In this document: positions 18,347 through 26,945 of the stretch, one piece after another
Layout: each line of letters opens with the position of its first letter
How positions within the stretch are numbered: position 1 is the stretch's first letter
Source of the DNA: Phenylobacterium montanum
Lineage (GTDB): Bacteria; Pseudomonadota; Alphaproteobacteria; Caulobacterales; Caulobacteraceae
Length of the DNA: 64,000 nucleotides
NCBI RefSeq assembly: GCF_018135625.1
Contig: NZ_CP073078.1
Coordinates: forward strand, 1,116,001-1,180,000
Reading direction: 5' to 3'
Made by a program: the position numbers and the translations under genes
Notes under the pieces: model-generated
Database searches by the model: none
The model's input: only the letters and a program-made list of their open reading frames with translations
What the model was told of the DNA's origin: nothing

Positions 18347-18796
18347 TCAATTCCACCAATGGTGATGATGATGGTGGTGGTGGTGGTGGTGATGATGGTA
18401 GTAGGCTCGAGGGGTCCACGCCCAGCCGTTCCAGTAATATCCCTGATCCCGATACCACTGTGAGGCATGGTGGTGATGATAACGGGGAATGAGCGCCCAC
18501 CCCCCACCGTTCCAGTAATAGCCGTTATCTCGATACCACCGCCAGGAGTGATGGTGGTGGTGGTGATGGTGATGATGATGGTGCGCCCAGTATTGCACCG
18601 GCTGTAAGCTCAGCGCCGGCTCGCGCATAGCGTCGTCGGCGGCCAGGCGGGCGCTAGCGTCAGGCACAGGGTCCAGCAAGTCGGCGTAGCTGAGGGCGGG
18701 CGGGATCGGATCTGCGGCTGCGATCCTGGGCGCAGCTGCGCTAACCATCAGGGCGGCCGCGGCCACGCCGGTCAGCCAAAAAGTCCTGATTTTCAT
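18347..18796 (-). CDS. Exported poly-histidine repeat protein
   Basis: A 149-aa protein with a Sec signal peptide (about 1-28, ending A-A-P-R-I-A-A-A). The mature part has runs of 12, 4 and 13 histidines separating two near-identical units of the form W-Y-R-D-x-G-Y-Y-W-N-G-x-x-W...P-R. Such His tracts bind Ni, Zn, Cu or Co, so periplasmic metal buffering is a plausible inference. The CAT/CAC alternation at DNA level is a slippage-prone tract. ATG at 18796 follows GAAAGG. A longer frame to 18919 overlaps the upstream gene and is rejected. It lies 103 bp behind the leftward gene at 18900-19637. Confidence 0.75.
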   Translation of the reverse strand: MKIRTFWLTGVAAAALMVSAAAPRIAAADPIPPALSYADLLDPVPDASARLAADDAMREPALSLQPVQYWAHHHHHHHHHHHHSWRWYRDNGYYWNGGGWALIPRYHHHHASQWYRDQGYYWNGWAWTPRAYYHHHHHHHHHHHHHWWN

Positions 18797-18899
18797 ACGT
18801 AACATCCTTTCGTTCAGCTTCTGCCGCCCGGCGCAAATCGCCGAACGTCCGCCCGCCTCTTGCAAACGCCCAAAACGGCCCTGGATCGGGCTCGGGCGT

Positions 18900-19637
18900 T
18901 CAATTTTCGCCTCGCTCACTTTTCGCCTTCACGCGGGCTGCGCGAGCGAGGTTGCGATAGGTTCCATCGAAGATGGTCCTGGTGTCGGAGGTCCATCGTG
19001 TGCCTTCCGCAAGGCGATCGCGGCTGACCGCCAGGCGGCGGCTGCGCATTTCGCGCTGAGCGGCGCTTTCGGCGTCCATCGGCTCCAGCGTCAAGTCTGG
19101 ATCGGCCGGCACGATCGTGAAGGCCATGAACGGCTCGCCCTTGCGGAACACATGAGTCACGCCCGGCGGCGGCGCACGAAAGATGCTGAAGAAGATCATT
19201 GGCCACCATTCGCTCCGGATCAGCGCGGGAACAGCGAGCGGCGTCGAATGGGTGGGATCGGTGAAATAGCGCGGGTGCGGCTCTGTGCGCACCGCAAATC
19301 CCGGCGGCGCATGGAGGTCGAGGGAAAGTTGGTAGGAATAGTAGTCGTCGCCAAACGGCCGAAACGGCGGCCATACCTCGACCGATGGCGGGGGCGCACC
19401 CCAATCGGCGTCCAGGCGGACCCTTCCGTCGACCGAGGTGACGCGAAGCTCGACGTCGTAGGGATAGACCAGTTCGACCCCATAGCGCGCGCTTTCCGAA
19501 AACGGAATGCAATGCCAGGGCTGTTCATGTCGCCCATCCGCACGGGGTTCCTTGGCCCCGGCCCAGCCGGGCACCTCGATACGGATCAACTGCGGCGCCG
19601 GCCGCTCGCCGAACTGACGGAATTTCACGACCGGCAT
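18900..19637 (-). CDS. Conserved-looking hypothetical protein, 245 aa
   Basis: A soluble 245-aa protein starting MPVVKFRQFGERPAPQLIRI. It has many Trp, Pro and aromatic residues, a central WPPFRPFGDDYYSYQLSLD segment, and a Lys/Arg-rich helical C-terminus. No signal peptide or membrane helix. Codon use matches its neighbours. It resembles uncharacterised DUF proteins of about 240 aa, but I cannot name the family with confidence. It may share a transcript with the poly-His gene downstream. Confidence 0.6.
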   Translation of the reverse strand: MPVVKFRQFGERPAPQLIRIEVPGWAGAKEPRADGRHEQPWHCIPFSESARYGVELVYPYDVELRVTSVDGRVRLDADWGAPPPSVEVWPPFRPFGDDYYSYQLSLDLHAPPGFAVRTEPHPRYFTDPTHSTPLAVPALIRSEWWPMIFFSIFRAPPPGVTHVFRKGEPFMAFTIVPADPDLTLEPMDAESAAQREMRSRRLAVSRDRLAEGTRWTSDTRTIFDGTYRNLARAARVKAKSERGEN

Positions 19638-19703
19638 GACATACCCTCACCACGCAATCGCCTTTAGCCGCTTGGATGATGCAGGCCTGGTGAACCTGGC
19701 ATG

Positions 19704-19728
19704 AACGCGGCGAACCGACGGCAGTTCA
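19704..19728 (-). promoter_or_regulatory. Possible weak EcfG-like promoter
   Basis: On the minus strand: TGAAC (19728-19724), 16-nt spacer, CGTT (19707-19704), one mismatch in the -35 box. It would serve the leftward 245-aa gene, 67 nt upstream of its ATG. Low confidence. Confidence 0.2.
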
Positions 19729-19798
19729 TCATCCGGAGGTTGGATCGACGATCGAATTCCGGGCGGGCGCGGCAGTCAAAAGCTCGATCTGGCTTGGG

Positions 19799-20074
19799 CT
19801 AAGCCGGCTGCAGACCCCGCAATGGAGCCGCCGGCGGCTCCCAGAAAAGCTTGGTTCGGGCGTGCGGGGAGCACACAAAGCGGGCAGCGACGCCGCCATC
19901 TTTCAGATGGATTCTGATCTCGGCGGCTTCGCCCTGATCGGCTCGGTGCTCGCCGATCCGTCTGGCTTCGAACTCAGCCGCCGCGCCAGTGGCGAAGCGT
20001 TGCTTCACGCCAAGGCTCGGAGCCAAAACAATCCAGCCCTTTTCATCAGGCTGGACGGAGATCGCATGCAACAC
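19799..20074 (-). CDS. Small hypothetical protein (GTG start)
   Basis: A 91-aa protein. The frame opens upstream at 20197, but AGGAGGG at 20085-20079 sits just before a GTG at 20074, which fixes the start; a TTG at 20071 is also possible. The sequence runs V-Q-P-x-x-x-G-W-x-V, then RFATGAAAEFEARRIGEH, then AAEIRIHLKDGG. This pattern resembles the small DUF2188-like beta-alpha fold, although I cannot confirm it. Function unknown. Confidence 0.45.
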   Translation of the reverse strand: MLHAISVQPDEKGWIVLAPSLGVKQRFATGAAAEFEARRIGEHRADQGEAAEIRIHLKDGGVAARFVCSPHARTKLFWEPPAAPLRGLQPA

Positions 20075-20184
20075 GACACCCTCCTGTCTGGTGATGGAAC
20101 AGCCGCGATTTAGTCGCCATCGGGTCTGCCGCAAGGGTTGCTCTTTCATTCGATCCGGCCTCGACAATTTTTTTTCGACGACCC

Positions 20185-20212
20185 CTTGAAGGCCCAATCC
20201 CGCCTCCTAAAT
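20185..20212 (+). promoter_or_regulatory. Predicted sigma-32 heat-shock promoter
   Basis: CCCCTTGAA with CTTGAA at 20185-20190, a 13-nt spacer, and CTCCTAAAT at 20204-20212. This resembles the RpoH consensus (CTTGAA, then CCCCAT-T-like). It lies about 100 nt upstream of the first Hsp20 gene, as expected for a small heat-shock operon. Confidence 0.55.
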
Positions 20213-20310
20213 CGTTCGCCGTCGAGCGCCGATTGGGCTCGGCGGGTCAGGGGGCGCCGGGATGCTTCCAGGCGCCTCTCAGCTCCAACTTGCTCAGTGA
20301 GGAGATGGAA

Positions 20311-20790
20311 ATGAGAACCGCGATCGACTTTTCACCCCTGTATCGGTCGATGATCGGCGTCGACCGGATGGCCAGCCTCATGGACGCGGCGATGAAAAGC
20401 GATGGGGATGTGACCTATCCCCCTTACGACATCGAAAAGACCGGCGAGGACAATTACCGTATCAGTCTGGCTGTCGCCGGATTCGCCCTGAGTGAACTGC
20501 AGGTCACCGCACAGCCGAACCTTCTGACGGTCGCAGGCCGCAAACCCCACCGTGAGGAAAAGACAAGCTTTCTTCACCACAGCATCGCGACCCGCAGCTT
20601 CGAGCGCCGCTTCGAACTTGCCGACTATGTGGTGGTCAAAGCGGCGTCGCTTGAGCACGGCCTCCTCGTGATCGACCTCGCGCGCGAAGTTCCGGAGCCG
20701 CTGAAGCCGCGGCAGGTCGAAATCCAGACCAGCCCCCAGACGGCCCAGCCTGAACGGCTGAAGGATCACGGCGCGCGCCGCGCTGCCTGA
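20311..20790 (+). CDS. Hsp20/IbpA-type small heat-shock protein
   Basis: A 159-aa class A small heat-shock protein, an ATP-independent holdase. The N-terminus MRTAIDFSPLYRSMIGVDRM is typical. The alpha-crystallin domain spans about 35-130 (YPPYDIEKTGEDNYRISLAV through SFERRFELADYVVV and HGLLVIDLAREVPE), and a short tail ends the protein. ATG 20311 is 6 nt after GAGGAG; the ATG at 20305 overlaps that site. It has a sigma-32-like promoter upstream and a second Hsp20 gene 77 bp downstream. Confidence 0.93.
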   Translation: MRTAIDFSPLYRSMIGVDRMASLMDAAMKSDGDVTYPPYDIEKTGEDNYRISLAVAGFALSELQVTAQPNLLTVAGRKPHREEKTSFLHHSIATRSFERRFELADYVVVKAASLEHGLLVIDLAREVPEPLKPRQVEIQTSPQTAQPERLKDHGARRAA

Positions 20791-20867
20791 ACCATCCACG
20801 AATCCAACCTTGGCCGGAGCCCGATCCGGCTCCGGCCCTTCTTCGCACGCAGGAAAGGAGGACGACC

Positions 20868-21371
20868 GTGAACGTGCGTGATCTTGTACCCTGGCGCCGC
20901 AACAATGAACGCGGCCGCAATCTGGCGGTCCTTGGTGAGGAAAGCCCATTCCTCGAGCTTCACCGCGAGGTGAACCGCCTATTCGACGAGGCCTTCCGCG
21001 GCTTCGACGCAACGCCGGCCTGGAGCGGCGCTTCGCACTGGCCGCAAGCCGAAGTCGAAGAGAGCGAGAACGACTATCGTATCAGCGTAGAGTTGCCCGG
21101 CGTCGATGAGAAAGATGTCGAGGTTGTGATGCATGAAGGCGTGCTGGTGGTGCGCGGCCACAAACGCTCGGAAATCTCAGACGCTGGCCGCGCGGTTACA
21201 GAACGGACCTACGGCCGCTTCGAACGTCGCTTCGCGCTACATGACGTCGATGAGGACCGCCTGTACGCGAAGTTCCACAACGGCGTGCTCACCATCATCG
21301 CACCCAAGGCCCCAGATTCCCGCGATAAAGCCCGCCGGATTCCGATCAATCAACCGAGCCTGACCCACTGA
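20868..21371 (+). CDS. Hsp20-family small heat-shock protein (class C type)
   Basis: A 167-aa alpha-crystallin-domain protein. The domain spans about 55-160, with VEESENDYRISVELPGVDE, the central G-V-L-V-V-R-G-H-K segment and FHNGVLTIIAPK. It begins at GTG 20868, preceded by AAAGGAGG. It is diverged from the upstream Hsp20 and of another class, so the two probably form distinct oligomers. Co-transcribed with the first Hsp20 and the 97-aa protein that follows. Confidence 0.93.
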   Translation: MNVRDLVPWRRNNERGRNLAVLGEESPFLELHREVNRLFDEAFRGFDATPAWSGASHWPQAEVEESENDYRISVELPGVDEKDVEVVMHEGVLVVRGHKRSEISDAGRAVTERTYGRFERRFALHDVDEDRLYAKFHNGVLTIIAPKAPDSRDKARRIPINQPSLTH

Positions 21372-21423
21372 CCAGTGCAGGGCCGGCCCACACGCGCCGG
21401 CCCTCCAGATTGAAGAGGGGCCA

Positions 21424-21717
21424 ATGCAAACCCTGGCGACTTCCGAACTTCAATTTCCGTTCCGACGGCTTGCAGACGTTCGCGAGCGGCTCTTGAGGCC
21501 AGCCGTGGGCTTCAACCATCCGCTGGACGTGCTCAAGGATCCAGACCTGGACCATCGGGAAAAGCGGGCGATCCTTTCCTCCTGGGCCAGCGACGCCTGC
21601 GCGGTCGAAGGTAGGCCTGATCTGCGCTGGCCTTTGGGCGCCGAGGCGCCGATCCCGATCGACCATGTGATAGAGGCGCTCGCCCGGCTCGACCGGGCGG
21701 AACGACCTATCAACTGA
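21424..21717 (+). CDS. Hsp20-associated conserved small protein
   Basis: A 97-aa soluble protein. Its core DLDHREKRAILSSWASDACA is a pattern I recognise from small proteins next to alphaproteobacterial hsp20 genes: a predicted helix-turn-helix bundle with a strongly conserved W-A-S-D-A-C. AGAGGGG lies just before the ATG. It is 52 bp after the second Hsp20, same strand, so probably the third gene of the heat-shock operon. Function not established. Confidence 0.75.
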   Translation: MQTLATSELQFPFRRLADVRERLLRPAVGFNHPLDVLKDPDLDHREKRAILSSWASDACAVEGRPDLRWPLGAEAPIPIDHVIEALARLDRAERPIN

Positions 21718-22004
21718 TGCGGCGGACTGTCGTGTTAGGCCCAAGGGACCCCTCCCAACCATCGCGACGAAAGCAAGGCTCGCCCCCCGCCGCCCGCTTG
21801 CGACCCCCATGTAGAAACAAGCCCCGCTTTACGCAGCGTCCCGCTATGTCTGGATAAGGCGAGCACGCCGCAACTGCGTGCGCCGCGAGCTGCACAATGG
21901 GGTTCTCAGAGCCGGATTTGAGGGCGAAGCTGCAGGCGGTAGCCGGTCCGAACGCTCAATGATCCAAGCGGCCAATTCGGCATCGGCGTCAGGGGGAGGC
22001 AGAC

Positions 22005-24224
22005 GTGGCCCACGATCGACTTTTAGCCGTCTTGGCCCTGGTCGCGCTCGCCGCGGCCACACCACTCTGGACCGGCGGAGCGTTCGCCGCCGGCGGGGTT
22101 CCGGCGCCCTTACCGCAGCAGGCGGGCAATGTGGGAGAAGATCGGCTGAAACAGGCCGACAGCGAGCCGCAGAACTGGTTCACCGGCGGCCGGGACAGCC
22201 GCCAGACCTACCATTCCCCGCTCGCGGCCATCAACGACAAGACCGTGGGTCGGCTCGGCTTTGCGTGGAGCTACGACCTCGGCACGCATCGCGGCCAGGA
22301 AGCCACCCCCATCGTCGTCGATGGGGTCATGTACACGTCAGGCTACAAGGGCCTGGTTTACGCGCTCAATGCGGAAACCGGCGTCGAGCTTTGGCGGTTC
22401 GATCCCGACGTGCCGGACATCGCCTACCGCGAACCCTGCTGCGACACGGTCAATCGGGGCGTCGCCGTATGGAAGGGCAAGGTCTACGTCGCCTCCGTCG
22501 ATGGCCGGATTCACGCCCTGGACGCCGCGACTGGCAAAGAGATCTGGTCGGCCGACACCATCACCGATCACAGGCAGCCCTATTCGAGCACCGGCGCGCC
22601 GGTCATCGCCCACGACGTGGTGGTCATCGGCAACGGCGGCGCCGACATGGAGAAGGGCGGCGTGCGCGGCTACGTGTCCGGATACGATCTGGATTCGGGC
22701 AAGCTGAAGTGGCGTTTCTTCACCGTCCCTCCAGCCCCAGGGGCCAGGCTGGAGCACCCGGAACTTGTGGTCGCGGCCCGGAGCTGGGGGCCGCATCGCG
22801 CGGCGGTCTATGCCGGCGGCGCGACGGCCTGGGACGGCATGACCTACGACCCGGAGACGAACCTGGTCTATATCGGCACCGGCAACGCCGCGCCCTACGA
22901 CCTTCGCAAGCTGGGCAAAGGCAATGGCGACGACCTGTTCGCCTGCTCCATACTGGCGATCGACCCCGATACGGGGCGCATGGCCTGGTACTATCAGACC
23001 ACCCCGGGCGACCACTGGGATTTCGACGCTGTTCAGAAGTTGGTTGTCGCCGACCTGCCGGTGGCGGGAAAGCCGCGCCACGTCGTCATGCAGGCGTCAA
23101 AGAACGGCTTCTTCTACGTGCTCGACGCCAGGTCGGGAAAGCTCGTATCTGCGGACCCCTATACCTATGTGAATTGGGCCAAGGCCGTCGACATGAAGAC
23201 GGGACGCCCTGAAATCACCACCCAGGCCGACTATTACAAGCACCCGAAGAACATATATCCTTCCTGGTCGGGCGGGCACACCTGGCCGCCGATGTCTTTC
23301 AACCCCCAGACCGGGCTTGTCTATATTCCAGTCATTGATGTGCCCAACATCTGGGTCGACATGGAACACAACGGCGGGCGGGTCAAATACGTCAACGGGT
23401 TTTTCAGTATCGAGGGATTTTTCCCCGACGAAAACTACTCGGCGGCCGATCTCAAGTCGCTTTACGGAACGCTGCCGGAATTGAAGCAGCTTCAGTCGGA
23501 ACGATCGGGAAAGCTGGTCAGGGAACTCATACGGGCCTGGGACCCGGTATCGCAAAAGGTCGTCTGGGAGCACGAAACCTCCTCCGGCGTCCGCGGATAC
23601 GATGGGGGCGTCCTCAGCACGAACGGCAACCTGGTCATCCAGGGCCGCGGCAGCGGGCAGCTCTTCGTCTATGCGGCGGACACCGGCCGGGTGCTGAAGA
23701 CGATCGATACGGGAAGCCACATCATGGCGGCGCCCATGACCTACGCCGTCAATGGCGTCCAATACGTGGCCGTTCAGACTGGCTATGGCGGAGCCGCGAT
23801 CACTGTCGGCCCCATTCCGGCGTCCAGCGCCGCGTCCAGGTTCGACAATGAGAATCGCATTCTCGCCTTCAAGCTGGACGGCGGGGAGACGCCGAAGCCG
23901 GCGCCCAGGCCGCAGGAGCCGTTCCCGGCCCCGCCCCCGAGCAAGGCCAGCCTGGCCAGTATCCGCCGGGGCGAGGTCAAGTTCACCGAGCAGTGCAGCC
24001 GCTGCCATGCGCTAGGCCCCAGCGTCACGCCCGACCTGCGCAAGCTCTCGCCACAGATGCATCAGGCCTTCGAAGACATCGTGCTGCATGGAGTTGCAGG
24101 CCCACTTGGCATGGAACGGTTCGACGACCTGCTGAAGCCAGCCGACGTCAAGGCGATACACGCCTACCTGATCGACCAGCAAAAGCAGGGCTACCAAGCG
24201 CAACTGGCTGCCGCGCGCAAATAG
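22005..24224 (+). CDS. PQQ-dependent quinohemoprotein alcohol dehydrogenase
   Basis: A 739-aa periplasmic enzyme oxidising primary alcohols or related substrates. A signal peptide (about 1-28) is followed by an eight-bladed quinoprotein propeller with Trp-docking repeats such as V-Y-A-L-N-A-E-T-G-V-E-L-W. The vicinal disulfide C145-C146 (REPCCDTVNRG) contacts PQQ. A C-terminal cytochrome c domain carries CxxCH at 664-668 (CSRCH). The heme makes it a type II enzyme passing electrons directly to a cytochrome or quinone. GTG start at 22005 follows GGGGAGG. No PQQ synthesis genes are in the window. Confidence 0.93.
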   Translation: MAHDRLLAVLALVALAAATPLWTGGAFAAGGVPAPLPQQAGNVGEDRLKQADSEPQNWFTGGRDSRQTYHSPLAAINDKTVGRLGFAWSYDLGTHRGQEATPIVVDGVMYTSGYKGLVYALNAETGVELWRFDPDVPDIAYREPCCDTVNRGVAVWKGKVYVASVDGRIHALDAATGKEIWSADTITDHRQPYSSTGAPVIAHDVVVIGNGGADMEKGGVRGYVSGYDLDSGKLKWRFFTVPPAPGARLEHPELVVAARSWGPHRAAVYAGGATAWDGMTYDPETNLVYIGTGNAAPYDLRKLGKGNGDDLFACSILAIDPDTGRMAWYYQTTPGDHWDFDAVQKLVVADLPVAGKPRHVVMQASKNGFFYVLDARSGKLVSADPYTYVNWAKAVDMKTGRPEITTQADYYKHPKNIYPSWSGGHTWPPMSFNPQTGLVYIPVIDVPNIWVDMEHNGGRVKYVNGFFSIEGFFPDENYSAADLKSLYGTLPELKQLQSERSGKLVRELIRAWDPVSQKVVWEHETSSGVRGYDGGVLSTNGNLVIQGRGSGQLFVYAADTGRVLKTIDTGSHIMAAPMTYAVNGVQYVAVQTGYGGAAITVGPIPASSAASRFDNENRILAFKLDGGETPKPAPRPQEPFPAPPPSKASLASIRRGEVKFTEQCSRCHALGPSVTPDLRKLSPQMHQAFEDIVLHGVAGPLGMERFDDLLKPADVKAIHAYLIDQQKQGYQAQLAAARK

Positions 24225-24489
24225 GCCAACGGCGCCGCTTGAGGCGCCCTGCCGGCATGTCTGCACATGGCGATCGTCAGCCCGCGGCGCGAACTGCTAT
24301 CTGTTCCAACGGAGTATAGTCGAGATCGAACCCGAAGCACCGCGGTCCCACCGCCTTCAGCGCCTGTTCGGCGCAGAGGTAGGCGATGTGCGGATCGTCC
24401 CCGCCGACGGTCGCAAGGAAGGCGGCGCCGACCGACAGGTCCGGCTCCGCCCCCCGGCCGCGGCCTGCGCCCGTCGTCAGTTCCCGGAC
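24225..24489. other. Convergent intergenic region
   Basis: 265 bp between the stops of the PQQ dehydrogenase and the acyl-CoA dehydrogenase. No convincing gene; no clear T-tract hairpin. Confidence 0.4.
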
Positions 24490-25725
24490 TTAGAGCAAGT
24501 CCCCGCCGCAGGCGCCGGCCGTGGTTCCATTGGCCAGGAATTCTTTGATGACGTTGCGGCCAGTGGTCCACCGATGCACCTCGTCCGGCCCGTCTACCAG
24601 CCGCTGAGAGCGGATGTGGGTGTACCAACGGGCCAGCGGCGTATCCAGGCTGTAGCCCAGGGCTCCGTGCAACTGAATGGCCGTGTCGACCACCTGGTGC
24701 ACCATGTTGGCCAGATAGACCTTGGCGATGCCATTCTCCTGCCGAAGGTCCATCCCCTTCTCCGCCTTATAGGCGATATGCAGCAGCATAAGGCGGGCTA
24801 TGTAGAGCTGGCTGGCGCAGTCGGCGAGCATGAACTGAACGCCTTGGCGCTCTGACAGAAGCTTGCCGAAGGTTTCCCGCTTGGTGACATGGGCCGCAGC
24901 GAGATCGAGCGCCCGCTGGGCCATGGCGACATTGTGCATGCCATGGCGCAGACGACCGTAGGCCAAGCGGTGCTGGCCCATGTTGAAGCCGTTGCCCTCG
25001 CCGCCCAGTAGATTCTCGGCCGGGACGACCAAGTCCCTGATCTCCACCTCGGAATGGCCGCCGCCCATGATGTGGCTCAACGGCCCTTCCGCGGCCATGG
25101 TCGGGATGTCACGCTTAATGTTGTAGCCGGGGTTCGGCAACTCGACGATGAAGGTCGAATAGCGCTGGTGGCGCGGAGCGTCAGGATCGGTCATGGCCAT
25201 GATCAGGACCATGTCGGCGACGCTGGCGGCCGAGGAGAACCACTTTTCGCCGTTCAAGACATAGTTCTCGTTGCCATCCTTGACGGCGCGCGTCTGCATG
25301 CCGGTGGCGTCGGCGCCGGCGGCCTTCTCGGTCATCGAGTAACAGACGCGCTTTTCGCCGTTCAGCAGCGGCTTGAGGAACTTCTCCTTCTGATACTCCG
25401 TCCCGTTCTGCAGGATCGTCAGCATCGTGGCGTCGTCAGGACCTTGGGTGTTCATCGACAGGGCGCCCAGGGGGCTTTCGCCGAGCTCCATCTGCACCAA
25501 GGCGTTGGCCAACGGTCCAAGGCCCATGCCGCCGTATTCTTTGGGGATGAAGGGACACCAGAGGCCTTGGCTACGGGCCTTGACCCGCAGCTCGTTCAGA
25601 ACCGTCTTGTAGTCGTCGCCCTCCAGCAGCCGCTTCTCCGCCGGGATGCATTCGTCATGCACCCATTGGCGCACGCGCAGGCGGATAGCCTTGGCATCCG
25701 GTGGAATCTCGAAGTCGATGGACAT
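24490..25725 (-). CDS. Acyl-CoA dehydrogenase family protein
   Basis: A 411-aa FAD enzyme introducing an alpha-beta double bond into an acyl-CoA. The N-terminal helical domain, middle beta domain (CYSMTEKAAGADATGMQ, then NYVLNGEKWFSSAA) and C-terminal helical domain (ERQGVQFMLADCASQLYIAR, then QLHGALGYS) are all present. The long insert-free layout is closest to the ACAD10/11 or CaiA-like group. ATG at 25725 follows AGGAAGGG. The substrate is unknown. The ornithine cyclodeaminase-like gene lies 135 bp upstream on the same strand. Confidence 0.92.
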   Translation of the reverse strand: MSIDFEIPPDAKAIRLRVRQWVHDECIPAEKRLLEGDDYKTVLNELRVKARSQGLWCPFIPKEYGGMGLGPLANALVQMELGESPLGALSMNTQGPDDATMLTILQNGTEYQKEKFLKPLLNGEKRVCYSMTEKAAGADATGMQTRAVKDGNENYVLNGEKWFSSAASVADMVLIMAMTDPDAPRHQRYSTFIVELPNPGYNIKRDIPTMAAEGPLSHIMGGGHSEVEIRDLVVPAENLLGGEGNGFNMGQHRLAYGRLRHGMHNVAMAQRALDLAAAHVTKRETFGKLLSERQGVQFMLADCASQLYIARLMLLHIAYKAEKGMDLRQENGIAKVYLANMVHQVVDTAIQLHGALGYSLDTPLARWYTHIRSQRLVDGPDEVHRWTTGRNVIKEFLANGTTAGACGGDLL

Positions 25726-25860
25726 GGCCGCCCTTCCTGTCTTGCTTCCTGAAATTCGATCGTGCGACGGCGACCGTACGGCAAGCAAGGGTTCGTCGCC
25801 TTGCACGCCATGCCCTCCCGATCCGCCTGTGGGAGACCAGAAGCCGGGCAAGCCCGGTCG

Positions 25861-26805
25861 TTAATATCCACGAAGCGAGGACGCCGGCGGAGCCAATCCC
25901 GCCAGATGCTCGGCCACGGCGAGGTCGGCCAGCGCGACGCCGACGGCCTTGAACACCGTCACTTCGTCCGCCGCCTCGCGCCGCACGCCCCGCGCCAGGG
26001 CGAGGGCCAGATCAGGAACGTCCTGCTCCAGCAGGCCGGCTTCAATCGGGCCGATGATGTCGCCGCTCTCGATGAGGGCGGCGCGGGTGTCGACGACCAC
26101 GCGGGCAGCGCGGAAGAGGTCGTTGTCGGCCTCGCGCATGCTCGGCCTATAACTGCCGACCAGGTCCACATGCGTCCCCGGCCGGACGTATCGGCCGAGC
26201 ACAAGCGGCGCCTCGCTCAAGGTGGCGCATGAAACGATATCGGCCCGCGCGACGGCCTCGTTCAGGTCCGGCGCAGCTTCGGCGACAATATGCGGCGCGC
26301 CGATCCCGGCCGCGACCCCCCTCGCCTTCTTCAGGCTGCGCCCCCATACGAGAACCCGCTCGATAGGACGGATGGCCGCGTGGGCGCGGATCAGGTGCGG
26401 CGCGAGCGCCCCGGTCCCGACCATCAGCAAGGTGCGGCTGTCTTGCCGGGACAGAAGGTCGGCGCCGAGCGCTGCGACCGCCGCTGTCCGCACCAGGGTC
26501 AGGGCGCTGGCCGCCAGGACCGTCCGCAGGGCGCCGGTCTGCCCATCGAGCAGAATATAGCCGCCGTCCACCGTCGGCCGGCCGCGCAATGCGTTTTCCG
26601 GGATCGCGGTGACCACCTTCACGCCGATCGCCTGGCGGTCGCGCCACGCAGGCATGACCAGGAGCGTCGCCGGCGAATCGCCCGGCAGGGCGCAGTGCAT
26701 CCTGTCGGGCGCCACGGTGTCGCCCTGGAAGGCGTTGCGCAGCGCGCCAACCAGGGCGCGGGGATCGCTCAGTTGAAATATTTGCGCGTCGCTGATGAAG
26801 AGCAT
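25861..26805 (-). CDS. Ornithine cyclodeaminase/mu-crystallin family protein
   Basis: A 314-aa NAD(P)-dependent protein with a Rossmann motif LMVGTGALAPHLIRAH and the substrate-binding G-V-K-V-V-T segment. Family members include ornithine cyclodeaminase, ketimine reductases and delta-1-pyrroline-2-carboxylate reductase. Its divergent partner is a FAD amine oxidase, so reduction of a cyclic imine or ketimine made by that oxidase is a reasonable inference. No strong Shine-Dalgarno before the ATG at 26805. Confidence 0.88.
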   Translation of the reverse strand: MLFISDAQIFQLSDPRALVGALRNAFQGDTVAPDRMHCALPGDSPATLLVMPAWRDRQAIGVKVVTAIPENALRGRPTVDGGYILLDGQTGALRTVLAASALTLVRTAAVAALGADLLSRQDSRTLLMVGTGALAPHLIRAHAAIRPIERVLVWGRSLKKARGVAAGIGAPHIVAEAAPDLNEAVARADIVSCATLSEAPLVLGRYVRPGTHVDLVGSYRPSMREADNDLFRAARVVVDTRAALIESGDIIGPIEAGLLEQDVPDLALALARGVRREAADEVTVFKAVGVALADLAVAEHLAGLAPPASSLRGY

Positions 26806-26868
26806 GTGGTGGCCCAGGATTAATGCCGGCGTCGGGGCGCGATCCGGCGAAAGAGAAATGTCAAATCA

Positions 26869-26881
26869 TCATATTGCTCAG
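26869..26881 (+). repeat. 13-bp direct repeat, left copy
   Basis: TCATATTGCTCAG occurs here and again at 28246-28258, bracketing the FAD oxidoreductase gene. It could be chance, a shared regulator site or a trace of insertion. Confidence 0.3.
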
Positions 26882-26945
26882 GCTGGGCCACCATACGATG
26901 GTTTGAAAAGCGAAGAGCCTGTGACCAGCCGGCAGACCAGAGAAG

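Noticed and set aside
18347-18616. CAT/CAC-rich trinucleotide tracts as a CRISPR-like array
   Set aside because: The tracts encode in-frame histidines of an exported protein, and there are no regular spacers.
21960-23212. Long Arg-rich forward frame overlapping the PQQ dehydrogenase (21878-23212)
   Set aside because: It is the out-of-frame shadow of the high-GC dehydrogenase gene. Its translation is Arg/Gly repeats with no domain.
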